A DNA stretch of 6,510 nt from Oscillospiraceae bacterium (lineage in GTDB: Bacteria > Bacillota > Clostridia > Oscillospirales > Ruminococcaceae): assembly GCA_016303235.1 (NCBI GenBank), contig JAEDMB010000108.1:1-6510 (forward strand), given 5' to 3'. Positions 1 to 5,668 of the stretch are shown piece by piece (position 1 is the first letter of the stretch; each line of letters opens with the position of its first letter). A program made the position numbers and the translations under genes. Below the pieces are notes generated by a model that did no database searches, was not told where the DNA came from, and saw nothing but the letters and a program-made list of their open reading frames with translations.

Positions 1-2
1 CA

Positions 3-519
3 TTCTGCGGCTGTCCGCCTGCTGTTTTGAGTAAAGAGCAATTTCCTCATCGGAAATCAAAGGGAATGGTTCTCGGAAGAGCTGAAGCTCTTGCAGAGCT
101 CGAAGCTCCCGTTGAGCCGGTTCAGGAAGAGGAGGAAGAAATTGAGACAATTTTTATAGAATACTCGACACTCAGAGTTTCTGCCGGAACTGGCGAACCG
201 CTCATAGATGATACATACCCTGAATTTATTGAAGTTAAGCGAAGCGAATTAACAGAAGAAGCGAATTTCGCTGTTCAGATATCCGGAAACAGTATGCTGC
301 CACGTTTTAAAAATAAGGATATCGTTCTTGTACGTTCACAACCAACCGTCGAGATAGGTGAAATAGGAATATTTATAATTCGGCTACATAAAAGAGAGAG
401 CCAAAAACAGGCTTATTTCCATTAATCCTGATTATGATGATATTTATTTTAAAGAAAACCAGGATATCAGATGCAAAGGACTTGTTATCGGCACGCTTAA
501 AGAGGATGATTTTGTTTAA
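3..519 (+). pseudogene. S24/LexA-like phage repressor, C-terminal part, frameshifted
   Basis: This is the 3' part of a transcriptional repressor with an S24 autopeptidase domain; such proteins bind operators through an N-terminal HTH (outside the window) and self-cleave when RecA is activated. The frame is open to the window's left edge, so the TTG at 27 is not taken as a true start. An acidic linker (EPVQEEEEEIET) leads into the S24 fold, with the nucleophile Ser in ISGNSMLP followed by KNKDIVLV and EIGEIGIFII. At about 378-382 the frame breaks. The next frame continues GYIKERAKNRLISINPDYD and ends KGLVIGTLKEDDFV with TAA at 517-519. Two extra bases would rebuild INGYIKE, whose Lys is the expected general base. 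The family call is confident; whether the frameshift is real or a sequence error is not known. Confidence 0.8.
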
Positions 520-558
520 TTGATGTATACTAATTGTATAATACAAGGGCAAGCAACC

Positions 559-596
559 AGTTGCCTCCACATACTGAATTTAGTTGCCAGGTTGCC
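559..596. repeat. Three GTTGCC repeats downstream of the repressor
   Basis: AGTTGCC occurs at 559-565 and 582-588, and GGTTGCC at 590-596; the first copy also forms a small inverted repeat with GGCAA just upstream (549-553). A TATAAT lies at 537-542 without a good -35 box. The cluster could be an operator for the neighbouring repressor, but that is only inferred from position. Confidence 0.4.
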
Positions 597-758
597 AACC
601 CATTTTCACCCTATTTTTTTATTGAGCTTATATACTATTTAAATGAACTTTTATTTTTTAAATGGCAGAAATGGCTAAATACGGCCTTTTAAATATTTTT
701 TATAAATACCAAAAGAACCTTTTAAACAGTTTTTTAAATGAAAATCCCATAAAAATAT
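597..758. other. AT-rich stretch with no gene
   Basis: No convincing ORF on either strand. It is very AT-rich, with short direct repeats: TTTTTTAAATG occurs twice (about 653-663 and 730-740) and CTTTTAAA occurs twice (about 687 and 719). I assign no function. Confidence 0.5.
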
Positions 759-802
759 AATCACGCTGACTTTGTGGAAAATTCCGCAAAATCGACGTGA
801 TT
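759..802. repeat. 44-bp imperfect palindrome
   Basis: The outer arms AATCACG (759-765) and CGTGATT (796-802) are perfect inverted repeats. Nested inside, TTTGTGGAA (771-779) pairs with TTCCGCAAA (782-790) with one G-T wobble and a two-base AA loop. It could be an operator, the end of a lost mobile element, or an RNA hairpin. There is no T-run on either side, so I do not call it a terminator. Confidence 0.5.
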
Positions 803-1059
803 TCTTTGACACTTCATATTTTGTTCATTTTCAGTTTTCCCATTTTTTATACTTGATTATCGGCTATTATTTACCGTTGTTTCTAATCATATTAAAAGCT
901 TTTTACGCCTTTTCCGCATTTTCTATATGCTGTGGATTATTATTAAGACACCACGAACAAAAATTGTATAATCAAAGCACAAAGGGAAATTCTATCGCTC
1001 TTAAGATTATAGCAATAAGTGTTCTTGTTATTTCGTTTAGTTTTATCTTTTATCGGTAA
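772..1059 (+). CDS. Possible small membrane protein, unknown function
   Basis: This 95-codon frame is not recognised. Its translation is strongly hydrophobic: about residues 27-57 (LYLIIGYYLPLFLIILKAF onward) could form one or two membrane segments. A polar loop (RHHEQKLYNQSTKGN) follows, then a C-terminal segment (ALKIIAISVLVISFSFIF). The only possible starts are TTG codons, there is no Shine-Dalgarno sequence near 772, and the 5' end lies inside a palindrome. The real start may therefore be elsewhere or lost. It has no recognisable partner; the next frame downstream, at 1061-1310, is also membrane-like. AT-rich DNA easily produces hydrophobic spurious frames, so this is weakly supported. 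Confidence 0.3.
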   Translation: MWKIPQNRRDFFDTSYFVHFQFSHFLYLIIGYYLPLFLIILKAFYAFSAFSICCGLLLRHHEQKLYNQSTKGNSIALKIIAISVLVISFSFIFYR

Positions 1060-1060
1060 G

Positions 1061-1310
1061 GTGAGATCAATACCGCTGAAAATAGAAAAAAATAAGAATA
1101 TGCATTATTGCCCTTATAATTTCATCTTTGCTGTTTAATATATTTGGTTTGTTGGAGGTTAATATGTTAAACAGTGGTTTTACAGGGATATATGGTGAAG
1201 CATCTTATACTATTGGTTTACGCTCGGATTGTGAACCTATGCTTTATGCTATATTGTTGTGGTTTTTTCTGGTTTTTATTCAGTGTATCCCTCAAAAAAA
1301 TGAAACTTGA
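1061..1310 (+). pseudogene. Possible small two-segment membrane protein, frameshifted at an A-run
   Basis: Not recognised. A GTG at 1061 opens a frame (RSIPLKIEK) that goes off course at a run of seven A (1086-1092). Removing one A joins it to IRICIIALIISSLLFNIFGL, followed by a loop (GFTGIYGEASYTIGLRSD), a second hydrophobic stretch (MLYAILLWFFLVFIQCI) and TGA at 1308-1310. Alternatively the gene simply starts at ATG 1164, where GGAGG at 1154-1158 gives an ideal 5-base spacing and a 48-residue single-span protein. The second reading has the better ribosome site; the first gives the more protein-like N terminus. Function is unknown. Confidence 0.35.
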
Positions 1311-1503
1311 TGCAGAACGACAATTGTATATTCCCCAACTGCCACAGCTACCAGGATGTTTTGCCACACTCTACCGCTGAGTGTAATGTCATTAAGCTAA
1401 GAAAAAGAAGAAAGAGCGAAAAACTCTTACAACTTTTTATGAATATATTGTAAATTTACGCAAAAATGTATTGATAAAAAGCCGAAAAATGTGCGGCGCA
1501 GCT

Positions 1504-1530
1504 AATCAGATATACACATCTGATTGGAGG
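1504..1530 (+). promoter_or_regulatory. Hairpin and ribosome site of the IS4 transposase
   Basis: AATCAGAT (1504-1511) and ATCTGATT (1518-1525) form a perfect 8-bp stem with a 6-base loop. The stem's last two bases are the first bases of TTGGAGG (1524-1530), which sits 7 bases before GTG 1538. Such hairpins are known in several IS elements to block translation of transcripts that read in from outside; that role here is inferred. Apart from this hairpin, 1311-1503 holds nothing I can assign. Confidence 0.55.
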
Positions 1531-1537
1531 TTTTACC

Positions 1538-2245
1538 GTGCAAAATTACTGTAATATCGTGAAAAACAAGCTTAATACGCTTATCTGCAGCATGGAGAAA
1601 AATGTGTCAGCTTTCGTGGCTGATCCTAAACAGGATTTTGTTCGCAAAAGTGAACTTTCATTTTCAAAAACAATGAAATTCATTCTTGGTATGGGTAGTC
1701 AAACACTTGGCAAAGAACTTATTGGAGTTCTATGTTCTTGAGCAAAAAGCAGTATCAGTTTCGGCTATTGTTCAGCACAAAGCAAGGATTCTGCCATCAG
1801 CTTTTCAGTATCTATTCCATAAATTCAATGAGGCATTCTCTCAGACAAGTTTCTTTCATGGCTACAGGCTTTACGCTGTGGACGGTTCTGATATTCCTAT
1901 TATTCCTGATGATTACGGAACTCATTACTGTGCCAATAATCTTTCAAAAGGCTATAACATGATGCATCTGAATGCTTTGTATGACTTGTTGAATAAGCGT
2001 TATGTTGATGCTGTTTTACAGAACAGCCGAAGTGCAAATGAACGTTCTGCACTTATAAGTATGATTGATAACATAAAATATAATTCAATTATTATTACAG
2101 ACAGAGGCTACGAATCGTATAATACCATCGCTCACCTTGAAAATAATGAACTGAAATATGTGATACGAATCAAAAATACAGCATGAATGGCTCAGAAATT
2201 TGATATTCCTTTTGATAAGGAAGCAGACCTTGTTACAGTTACAAA
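1538..2245 (+). pseudogene. IS4-family transposase remnant
   Basis: A DDE transposase of the IS4 family, which would cut and paste its own element. It starts at GTG 1538 with a good ribosome site. The first frame runs to LGKELIGVLCS and stops at 1739-1741. The correct continuation, LLEFYVLEQKAVSVS, lies in another frame; one extra base near 1717-1721 explains the break. The second frame carries the first catalytic Asp in YAVDGSD and the second in IITDRGYESYN, then YVIRIK. It ends at TGA 2184-2186, after which the same frame still reads GMAQKFDIPFDKEADL-like transposase sequence (from MAQKF at 2187). The catalytic Glu region and the element's right end are missing, replaced near 2245 by opposite-strand sequence. 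Inactive as written. Confidence 0.85.
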
Positions 2246-2359
2246 CCATAGCTTGCCGTCTGACTTTATCTTATATATAAGCCTCGGTGAGTCTTTGTGA
2301 AGTTGTTCAAAAATTTCTGTATTCGTAAAATTCCAATGCTTTAAAATTCTTTCAATCAT
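2192..2359 (-). pseudogene. N-terminal fragment of an APH-like phosphotransferase
   Basis: On the minus strand an ATG at 2359 is preceded by AGAGG with good spacing, 7 bases after the stop of the methyltransferase fragment, so the two look translationally linked. The start MIERILKHWNF, with LIYKIKSDGKLWF further on, resembles the N terminus of aminoglycoside phosphotransferase/choline kinase-fold proteins, where an SPR..YKI strand precedes the nucleotide-binding Lys. This match is from memory of the family and is tentative. The frame stays open to TGA at 2192-2194, but its last residues (VTVTRSASLSKG) are antisense to the IS4 remnant, so the genuine gene probably stops near 2245. At 55 codons it is far short of the usual size of about 250-300 residues and cannot be an active kinase. 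Confidence 0.4.
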
Positions 2360-2366
2360 AGTACCT

Positions 2367-2546
2367 CTATTTCACAGCCAAAGTTGCCATATACTGTGGT
2401 GAATAATCCCTTATTCTTGCACCACTCACTCTGTCCCTGTCCTCATACAAGTCTTTAAGAGTAAATCCAGCTTTAAGCTGACCGCCTATCTGTTCCTCAA
2501 GAGAATGACTGAACTGTAAAACCTTTTCAGCATTGATATATGACAT
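2367..2546 (-). pseudogene. C-terminal fragment of a class I SAM methyltransferase
   Basis: Starting at ATG 2546 (GGAG 8 bases upstream; a GTG at 2555 overlaps that site and is less likely), this minus-strand frame gives 59 residues. QFSHSLEEQIGGQLKAGF, LKDLYEDRDR and the end YSPQYMATLAVK look like the C-terminal end of Firmicutes class I SAM-dependent methyltransferases of about 200-250 residues. The SAM-binding Rossmann motifs (GxGxG and following) are absent, so this is a remnant in which the start region was joined to the C terminus by an internal deletion, or a chance start sits before a truncated gene. It keeps a promoter, a leader and a ribosome site upstream, and a phosphotransferase fragment 7 bases downstream. 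Substrate unknown. Confidence 0.6.
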
Positions 2547-2585
2547 TTTTATCACTCCATATTACATAGTAATTGAAATAATAAA

Positions 2586-2658
2586 GTGCAGCATATATCA
2601 TATTTAAGCGGCAAAACCACTCTGTGCACAGCCGCTTACTTTTCGGTATAAGCTGCAC
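2586..2658 (-). promoter_or_regulatory. Nested stem-loop in the methyltransferase leader
   Basis: On the minus-strand transcript, GTGCAGC (2658-2652) pairs with GCTGCAC (2592-2586), and inside it TAAGCGGC (2638-2631) pairs with GCCGCTTA (2612-2605). Both stems are perfect and separated almost symmetrically by 13 and 12 bases. The 18-base inner loop contains TGTGCAC, which can pair instead with either outer arm, so mutually exclusive folds exist. The stems lie about 40 bases upstream of the methyltransferase ribosome site. The sequence after the outer stem (TTTATTATTT) is only a weak U-tract. A switch is inferred from this layout; I recognise no named riboswitch class. Confidence 0.55.
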
Positions 2659-2701
2659 AAAGCACTGCTGGTGAAAATCTATTTTGCTTTCTGACTGACA
2701 T
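2636..2701 (-). CDS. Possible leader peptide of 21 codons
   Basis: Within the leader, ATG at 2701 opens a short minus-strand frame reading MSVRKQNRFSP then AVLCAAYTEK, ending in TAA at 2638-2636. Its 3' part covers the outer-stem arm (2658-2652), and its stop codon is the first codon of the inner-stem arm (2638-2631), an arrangement typical of peptide-controlled attenuators. Against it, the nearest Shine-Dalgarno-like AAAGGA (2723-2718) is 16 bases from the ATG, farther than usual. Basic and aromatic residues are plentiful, but no run of a single amino acid points to amino-acid attenuation. A peptide sensing ribosome stalling, as for macrolide- or tetracycline-type resistance genes, is the inference; chance is the alternative. 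Confidence 0.35.
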   Translation of the reverse strand: MSVRKQNRFSPAVLCAAYTEK

Positions 2702-2745
2702 CAGAATTATTTTTCTATCCTTTAAAGAAATACTTTATCACTTTG

Positions 2746-2774
2746 ATTATAACATATTTAGCCATAAATATCAA
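2746..2774 (-). promoter_or_regulatory. Sigma-A promoter of the methyltransferase leader
   Basis: On the minus strand TTGATA (2774-2769), a 17-base spacer and TATAAT (2751-2746), with the TG of an extended -10 one base before it. Transcription should start near 2739, giving a leader of roughly 190 bases before ATG 2546. Only one base departs from consensus, so this should be a strong promoter. Confidence 0.75.
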
Positions 2775-3303
2775 GTGCATATCATTCAACATAATATCCA
2801 CCCCCATATCGAAATATAAAACGACTAATGCATACCTATGACGACCTATAATTATAATTAAGTTTTCTACTATTTGACTATATCGGTTATAATTAAATTC
2901 TACCATATAATAACAATATGATTGTCAATCGAATCCTCCACCACTCCCTTAATATTCAATGCATATACCATGCATTGTTATTGTAAACACTTCTTTATAT
3001 ACTACATCGACATTATTAATCGTCACTTTTCATAAAGAAACTTGCGCCGAACGATACTATCCACTTTAAAACTTATAACAATTATTCTAGTCAATTTAAT
3101 CAATGGTAATTTATATTCCATATACAAACCACTATTCTATATATTTTTCAACCTGTGAAGCAACAGACATATACATTGTAGTTCATTTAAAAACTGCTCT
3201 TAGTCCATGTCCAACCTCAAAAGCATTCCATCTATACTACCATAATCCATCATTTAAAACCAATTATTTTTACATATGAACTACTAGCAAGATATAAAAT
3301 ATA
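2775..3303. other. Gene-poor AT-rich region
   Basis: No supported gene. CAATGCAT (2957-2964) and ATGCATTG (2970-2977) form a perfect 8-bp hairpin with a 5-base loop. On the minus strand, about 3257 down to 2990, one frame is broken by only a few stops and includes RLDMD-stop-EQF near 3205-3190. This resembles LELNMDYEQF in the degenerate ORF at 4333-4467, so the stretch may hold an eroded relative of that gene. The rest looks like non-coding DNA. Confidence 0.45.
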
Positions 3304-3332
3304 TTGCACTCTTAAGCAAAATAGTGTATAAT
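3304..3332 (+). promoter_or_regulatory. Sigma-A promoter of the nuclease-like gene
   Basis: TTGCAC (3304-3309), a 17-base spacer and TATAAT (3327-3332). The start of transcription would be near 3340, leaving a leader of about 40 bases before the ribosome site GGAG (3367-3370) and ATG 3379. No operator-like repeat overlaps it. Confidence 0.7.
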
Positions 3333-3378
3333 TATAGAAGATAGAAAAACAACCATTTCACATAAAGGAGTGTGCGTT

Positions 3379-3921
3379 ATGAGTACTAATCCAGGAATAG
3401 TTTCACTTGGCGGATATGCTTATCAGATAAAACTCTTCATTTCCCTGCTTCCTAGTATTCAAGAAAATGACACGATAGAATTTGAAACGCTGGATGATAT
3501 AGCAATTACTGAAAACAACATTGACAGCAAGTCCGAGTATTTATGCGCAACCCAAAAAGATTCTCAAAACAATTCCTATACGGCAATACAAGTTAAAAAG
3601 ACAAAAATTGCAAACGCAAGTCTCAAAAAGGTATGGTATAACTGGCTATTAGCTTACAAAAAGAATAGAAACTTAAATAACTTTGAATTAAGATATGACA
3701 AATCGCTAAATATATCTTTTGACCTTTATTCGCTATCATCAAGTGAATTATTTAGTATAATATCAAATTCCAGCAGAAAAAATGGTGCTTTAGAGGCTAA
3801 GGTAAAACAACTTTACAGAGAACAGAACTGCTTTGAAAAAGATATTGCCTATATTAAAGAACATTCAAAAGCAATAGCAATCGAGAATATTGAACAGCAA
3901 ATTTACAATGATTACAAATAG
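3379..3921 (+). CDS. Truncated Cap4/DUF4297-like nuclease domain protein
   Basis: A 180-residue protein starting at ATG 3379; AAAGGAG ends 8 bases upstream, whereas the earlier GTG at 3370 overlaps that site. The N-terminal half has the pattern of PD-(D/E)xK nuclease domains found in Cap4/DUF4297 and related anti-phage effectors: SLGGYAYQIKLF (residues 9-20), EFETLDDIAI (34-43) and AIQVKKT (69-75). E36, D39/D40, Q71 and K73 are candidate active-site positions. Such domains normally sit at the N terminus of larger proteins whose C-terminal half senses a signal or a partner. Here TAG stops the frame at 3919-3921, although the same frame still reads IFHRTDELKETYKLRV before running into an antisense ATPase fragment near 3973. 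It has its own promoter, so a short protein could be made. Fold assignment is by motif only; an ABC-3C-type effector is an alternative. Confidence 0.55.
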   Translation: MSTNPGIVSLGGYAYQIKLFISLLPSIQENDTIEFETLDDIAITENNIDSKSEYLCATQKDSQNNSYTAIQVKKTKIANASLKKVWYNWLLAYKKNRNLNNFELRYDKSLNISFDLYSLSSSELFSIISNSSRKNGALEAKVKQLYREQNCFEKDIAYIKEHSKAIAIENIEQQIYNDYK

Positions 3922-3960
3922 ATTTTTCATAGAACCGATGAACTAAAAGAAACATATAAA

Positions 3961-4245
3961 TTACGAGTAAAGGAAGATATAATTCATTTTATCTGCAGTA
4001 AGTCGCTCCTTGATGTAAGAATATAAAGCGTGATAGTCGGAAAGATGTTCAAACTCGATATCTTCAAGATTTATACTGATAATCTGACTTTTCTCTGTTC
4101 CATTTTCTATAAGCAAGTCTTTATAAATATCAAACAGCGTAGATTTGCCGCAACGTCTTACGCCTGATACAACCTTGATAATCTGCTTTTCTCTCCAGTT
4201 TTTCAGCCACTCAAGATATACGGTTCTTTCAATACGATTTTGCAT
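3961..4245 (-). pseudogene. AAA ATPase (AAA_14/DUF4143 type), N-terminal fragment
   Basis: On the minus strand from ATG 4245, with AAGGGAGG 7 bases upstream. The fragment begins MQNRIERTVYLEWLKNW and contains an intact Walker A, GVRRCGKST (about residues 28-36), then NLEDIEFEHLSDYHALYSYI, matching the N-terminal AAA domain of predicted ATPases that usually have about 400 residues and a C-terminal DUF4143 domain. It ends NYIFL followed by YS and a stop; in intact relatives the next residues are the Walker B acidic pair (DEIQ). The cut therefore falls inside Walker B, at about 3973, where nuclease-gene sequence begins on the other strand. ATP hydrolysis is not expected. Cellular roles of this family are poorly known. 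It keeps a perfect promoter. Confidence 0.8.
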
Positions 4246-4277
4246 ATACCAGCCTCCCTTGCAGTCTTATTATATAC

Positions 4278-4319
4278 ATTATACTCCTAAAAATTAATTA
4301 TGTCAATATTTTTAGGAGT
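4278..4319 (-). promoter_or_regulatory. Consensus sigma-A promoter inside a perfect 12-bp inverted repeat
   Basis: On the minus strand TTGACA (4306-4301), a 17-base spacer and TATAAT (4283-4278): both boxes are perfect consensus. ACTCCTAAAAAT (4283-4294) and ATTTTTAGGAGT (4308-4319) are perfect inverted repeats 13 bases apart. One arm fills the spacer and touches the -10 box, the other lies just upstream of the -35 box, so a dimeric repressor bound here would block RNA polymerase. The binding protein is unknown and no HTH gene lies next to it in the window. Confidence 0.8.
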
Positions 4320-4332
4320 GTATTCCGCGATT

Positions 4333-4467
4333 TTAAAACAATTCAAACTTTTTTGGAGTTTTTTCCTCTATCTCATCATAGTTACAGGATGACAATCCAA
4401 TGCTTATTATCTAAACATTGGCAAACTGTAACCCAGTCCACCCCTCACAAAACTGCTCATAATCCAT
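4333..4467 (-). pseudogene. Degenerate ORF of unknown family
   Basis: On the minus strand ATG 4467 is preceded by GGAG with 6-base spacing and reads MDYEQFCEGWTGLQFANV. It is then interrupted by TAG (4413-4411) and continues in the same frame as IISIGLSSCNYDEIEEKTP to TAA at 4335-4333. The frame before the ATG (YKINLELN) is also open for some codons, so the gene may once have been longer. I do not recognise it. It lies between the ATPase promoter and the IS630 remnant, and a similar short segment occurs near 3190-3205. It may be a cargo-gene remnant or chance. Confidence 0.3.
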
Positions 4468-4516
4468 ATTCAGCTCCAGATTTATCTTATATCCCTTACT
4501 ATATCATTTCCACAAA

Positions 4517-5240
4517 TTACTGCATATATCCACAAGAGTGAAACCACCCGATGCAGTCTGATACGCTGATTGTTTTCAGTGCATCATTGATAGCGTCAGA
4601 TAATTTATCAACTGCACGAACTTTCTGTTTTCTAAGAAATGCTTTCATCTTTGACCACATCTTTTCAATCGGATTTAAATCAGGACTATATAGTGACAAA
4701 AGTTTATATGAAATGTTTTCATCATCAAATAACTGTGTTACCATTTTTGTATGATGAGAACGCATATTATCCATAATCACAATATCATCTTTTTTAAGAT
4801 TTGGAATTAAAATATCTTTTATATAATCATAAAATCTTTTTGATGTTGTTCCGCCTTGATAAGTGGTATGTACAGTCATTCCATCAAGTCGAATTGATGA
4901 CAATACAGTTGTTGTGACAGGTTTATTTAAAGGTGCAGAATTAACTGCCCGTTCATTTTTTGGAGCGTGGGCATAGAGCCTTGTGAAGTTTGTATTAACG
5001 CCGCTTTCATCAAGAAATACAAGGTTTTCAGCCTTTACTCCAAATGTATTCTTGTTCCATTTTTTGCGTTCTTCCTGCACATCGGGAACGCTCCTGTACA
5101 GCTGCATGAAGAGACTTCTTTTTATATGAATATCCCATTTTCACCAACGCTTTTCTTACAGTTTCAATGCAGGTTTTCAATTCAAGAATATTCACAATTT
5201 CCTTAAGTGTAATGTGAGGAAAACCTGATATTAAAAAATG
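4517..5240 (-). pseudogene. IS630-family transposase, 5'-truncated and frameshifted
   Basis: A DDE transposase of the IS630/Tc1-mariner group on the minus strand, which would insert at TA dinucleotides. The main frame (from 5107) holds all three catalytic residues: Asp in LVFLDESG, Asp in IVIMDNMRSHH and Glu in YSPDLNPIEKMWSKMK, the last two separated by 34 residues as expected (DD34E). Upstream the HTH part, FPHITLKEIVNILEL and VRKALVKMGYSYKKKSLHA, lies in a different frame. Removing one base from the AA at 5087-5088 would join them as QERPDVQEERKKW. The protein start and first part of the HTH region are missing; homology stops near 5225-5240, where an oppositely oriented IS3 fragment takes over. 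The C terminus (FHSCGYMQ) and stop at 4519-4517 look natural. I could not identify terminal repeats. Confidence 0.88.
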
Positions 5241-5295
5241 CCATTGCGATATTCACTCCTCGCTCAGGCAAAGACTGAACGCCGTAAGGCTGCTG

Positions 5296-5508
5296 TCATC
5301 GGAGCATTCGGTCACAACACTTTGCCGTGTTCTGAACGTTAATCGAAGCACATATTACAAGTTTCTTCATCGCAAAATATTGAAGAGGGAACTTGAAAAT
5401 CGTAAGATACGAAACTGTATTTTATTGCTTTATGCAAGATCAAAAAAGCGTTTCGGAGCTTATAAGATGAAAAACAGCCTTTTTAGTGAATATCGCATAA
5501 ACTATAGT
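5296..5508 (+). pseudogene. IS3-family OrfB, N-terminal fragment
   Basis: The plus-strand frame reads SEHSVTTLCRVLNVNRSTYY, KFLHRKILKRELENRKIRN and then YARSKKRFGAYKMKNSLF. This is the HTH-like N-terminal region of IS3/IS150-type OrfB, ending just before the DDE core. The frame is open from 5218 to 5601, but only 5296-5508 resembles the family; on the left it meets the IS630 remnant, and on the right (from about 5509) the DNA belongs to a minus-strand gene. OrfB normally has about 270-300 residues, with the rve integrase core that is wholly missing here. There is no promoter or ribosome site and no activity is expected. Confidence 0.75.
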
Positions 5509-5510
5509 CC

Positions 5511-5668
5511 ACATAGCTTCAAGGAAATGATTTCTCGCTTCCGCTCTTTCGTCCCACTCACGAACTTCTCCATAGCAAACTGTTGTGATGCTGTCCTTTG
5601 ATGATTCGGAAAAATTCACTTCTGACTGTCCCCTGTCTTTCCGTAAGGTCTTTTATTTCTTCTGCCAT
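5511..5668 (-). pseudogene. Fragment of a small WDERAEA-motif protein of mobile elements
   Basis: On the minus strand ATG 5668 opens MAEEIKDLTERQG. At a run of four G (plus strand CCCC, 5630-5633) removing one base switches to the frame QSEVNFSESSKDSITTVC, YGEVREWDERAEARNHFLEAM. The YGEV..W.ERAEA....FL.AM pattern is one I associate with small uncharacterised proteins carried on Clostridia conjugative and plasmid elements, which fits the adjacent RepA. Homology stops at about 5511, where IS3 sequence begins, so the C terminus is missing. Whether MAEEIKDL belongs to this gene or to the end of RepA is uncertain. No function is known to me. Confidence 0.5.

Noticed and set aside
373..570. Minus-strand frame of 65 codons
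   Set aside because: Antisense to the 3' half of the S24 repressor gene; no ribosome site and no family resemblance.
1174..1380. Plus-strand frame of 68 codons
   Set aside because: Overlaps the better-supported 1164-1310 frame, which has GGAGG at correct spacing; this one has none.
1395..1440. AAGAG/CTCTT stem as a terminator
   Set aside because: Only 5 bp, and the T-run (CTTTTTA) is separated by several bases.
1732..1962. Plus-strand frame of 76 codons
   Set aside because: Shadow of the IS4 transposase reading frame.
2715..2906. Minus-strand frame of 63 codons
   Set aside because: It contains the sigma-A promoter (2746-2774); the translation is low-complexity and it has no Shine-Dalgarno sequence.
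2957..2977. CAATGCAT/ATGCATTG hairpin as a terminator
   Set aside because: It is AT-rich and short, with no T-run beside it and no gene ending nearby.
4353..4754. Plus-strand frames at 4353-4541 and 4551-4754
   Set aside because: Antisense to the degenerate minus ORF and to the IS630 catalytic region; no coding features.
5060..5110. Programmed frameshift in IS630
   Set aside because: No slippery A-run or stimulatory structure at the break, and one base change restores the expected family sequence, so mutation or error is simpler.
4967..5206. Plus-strand frame of 79 codons
   Set aside because: Antisense to the IS630 transposase.
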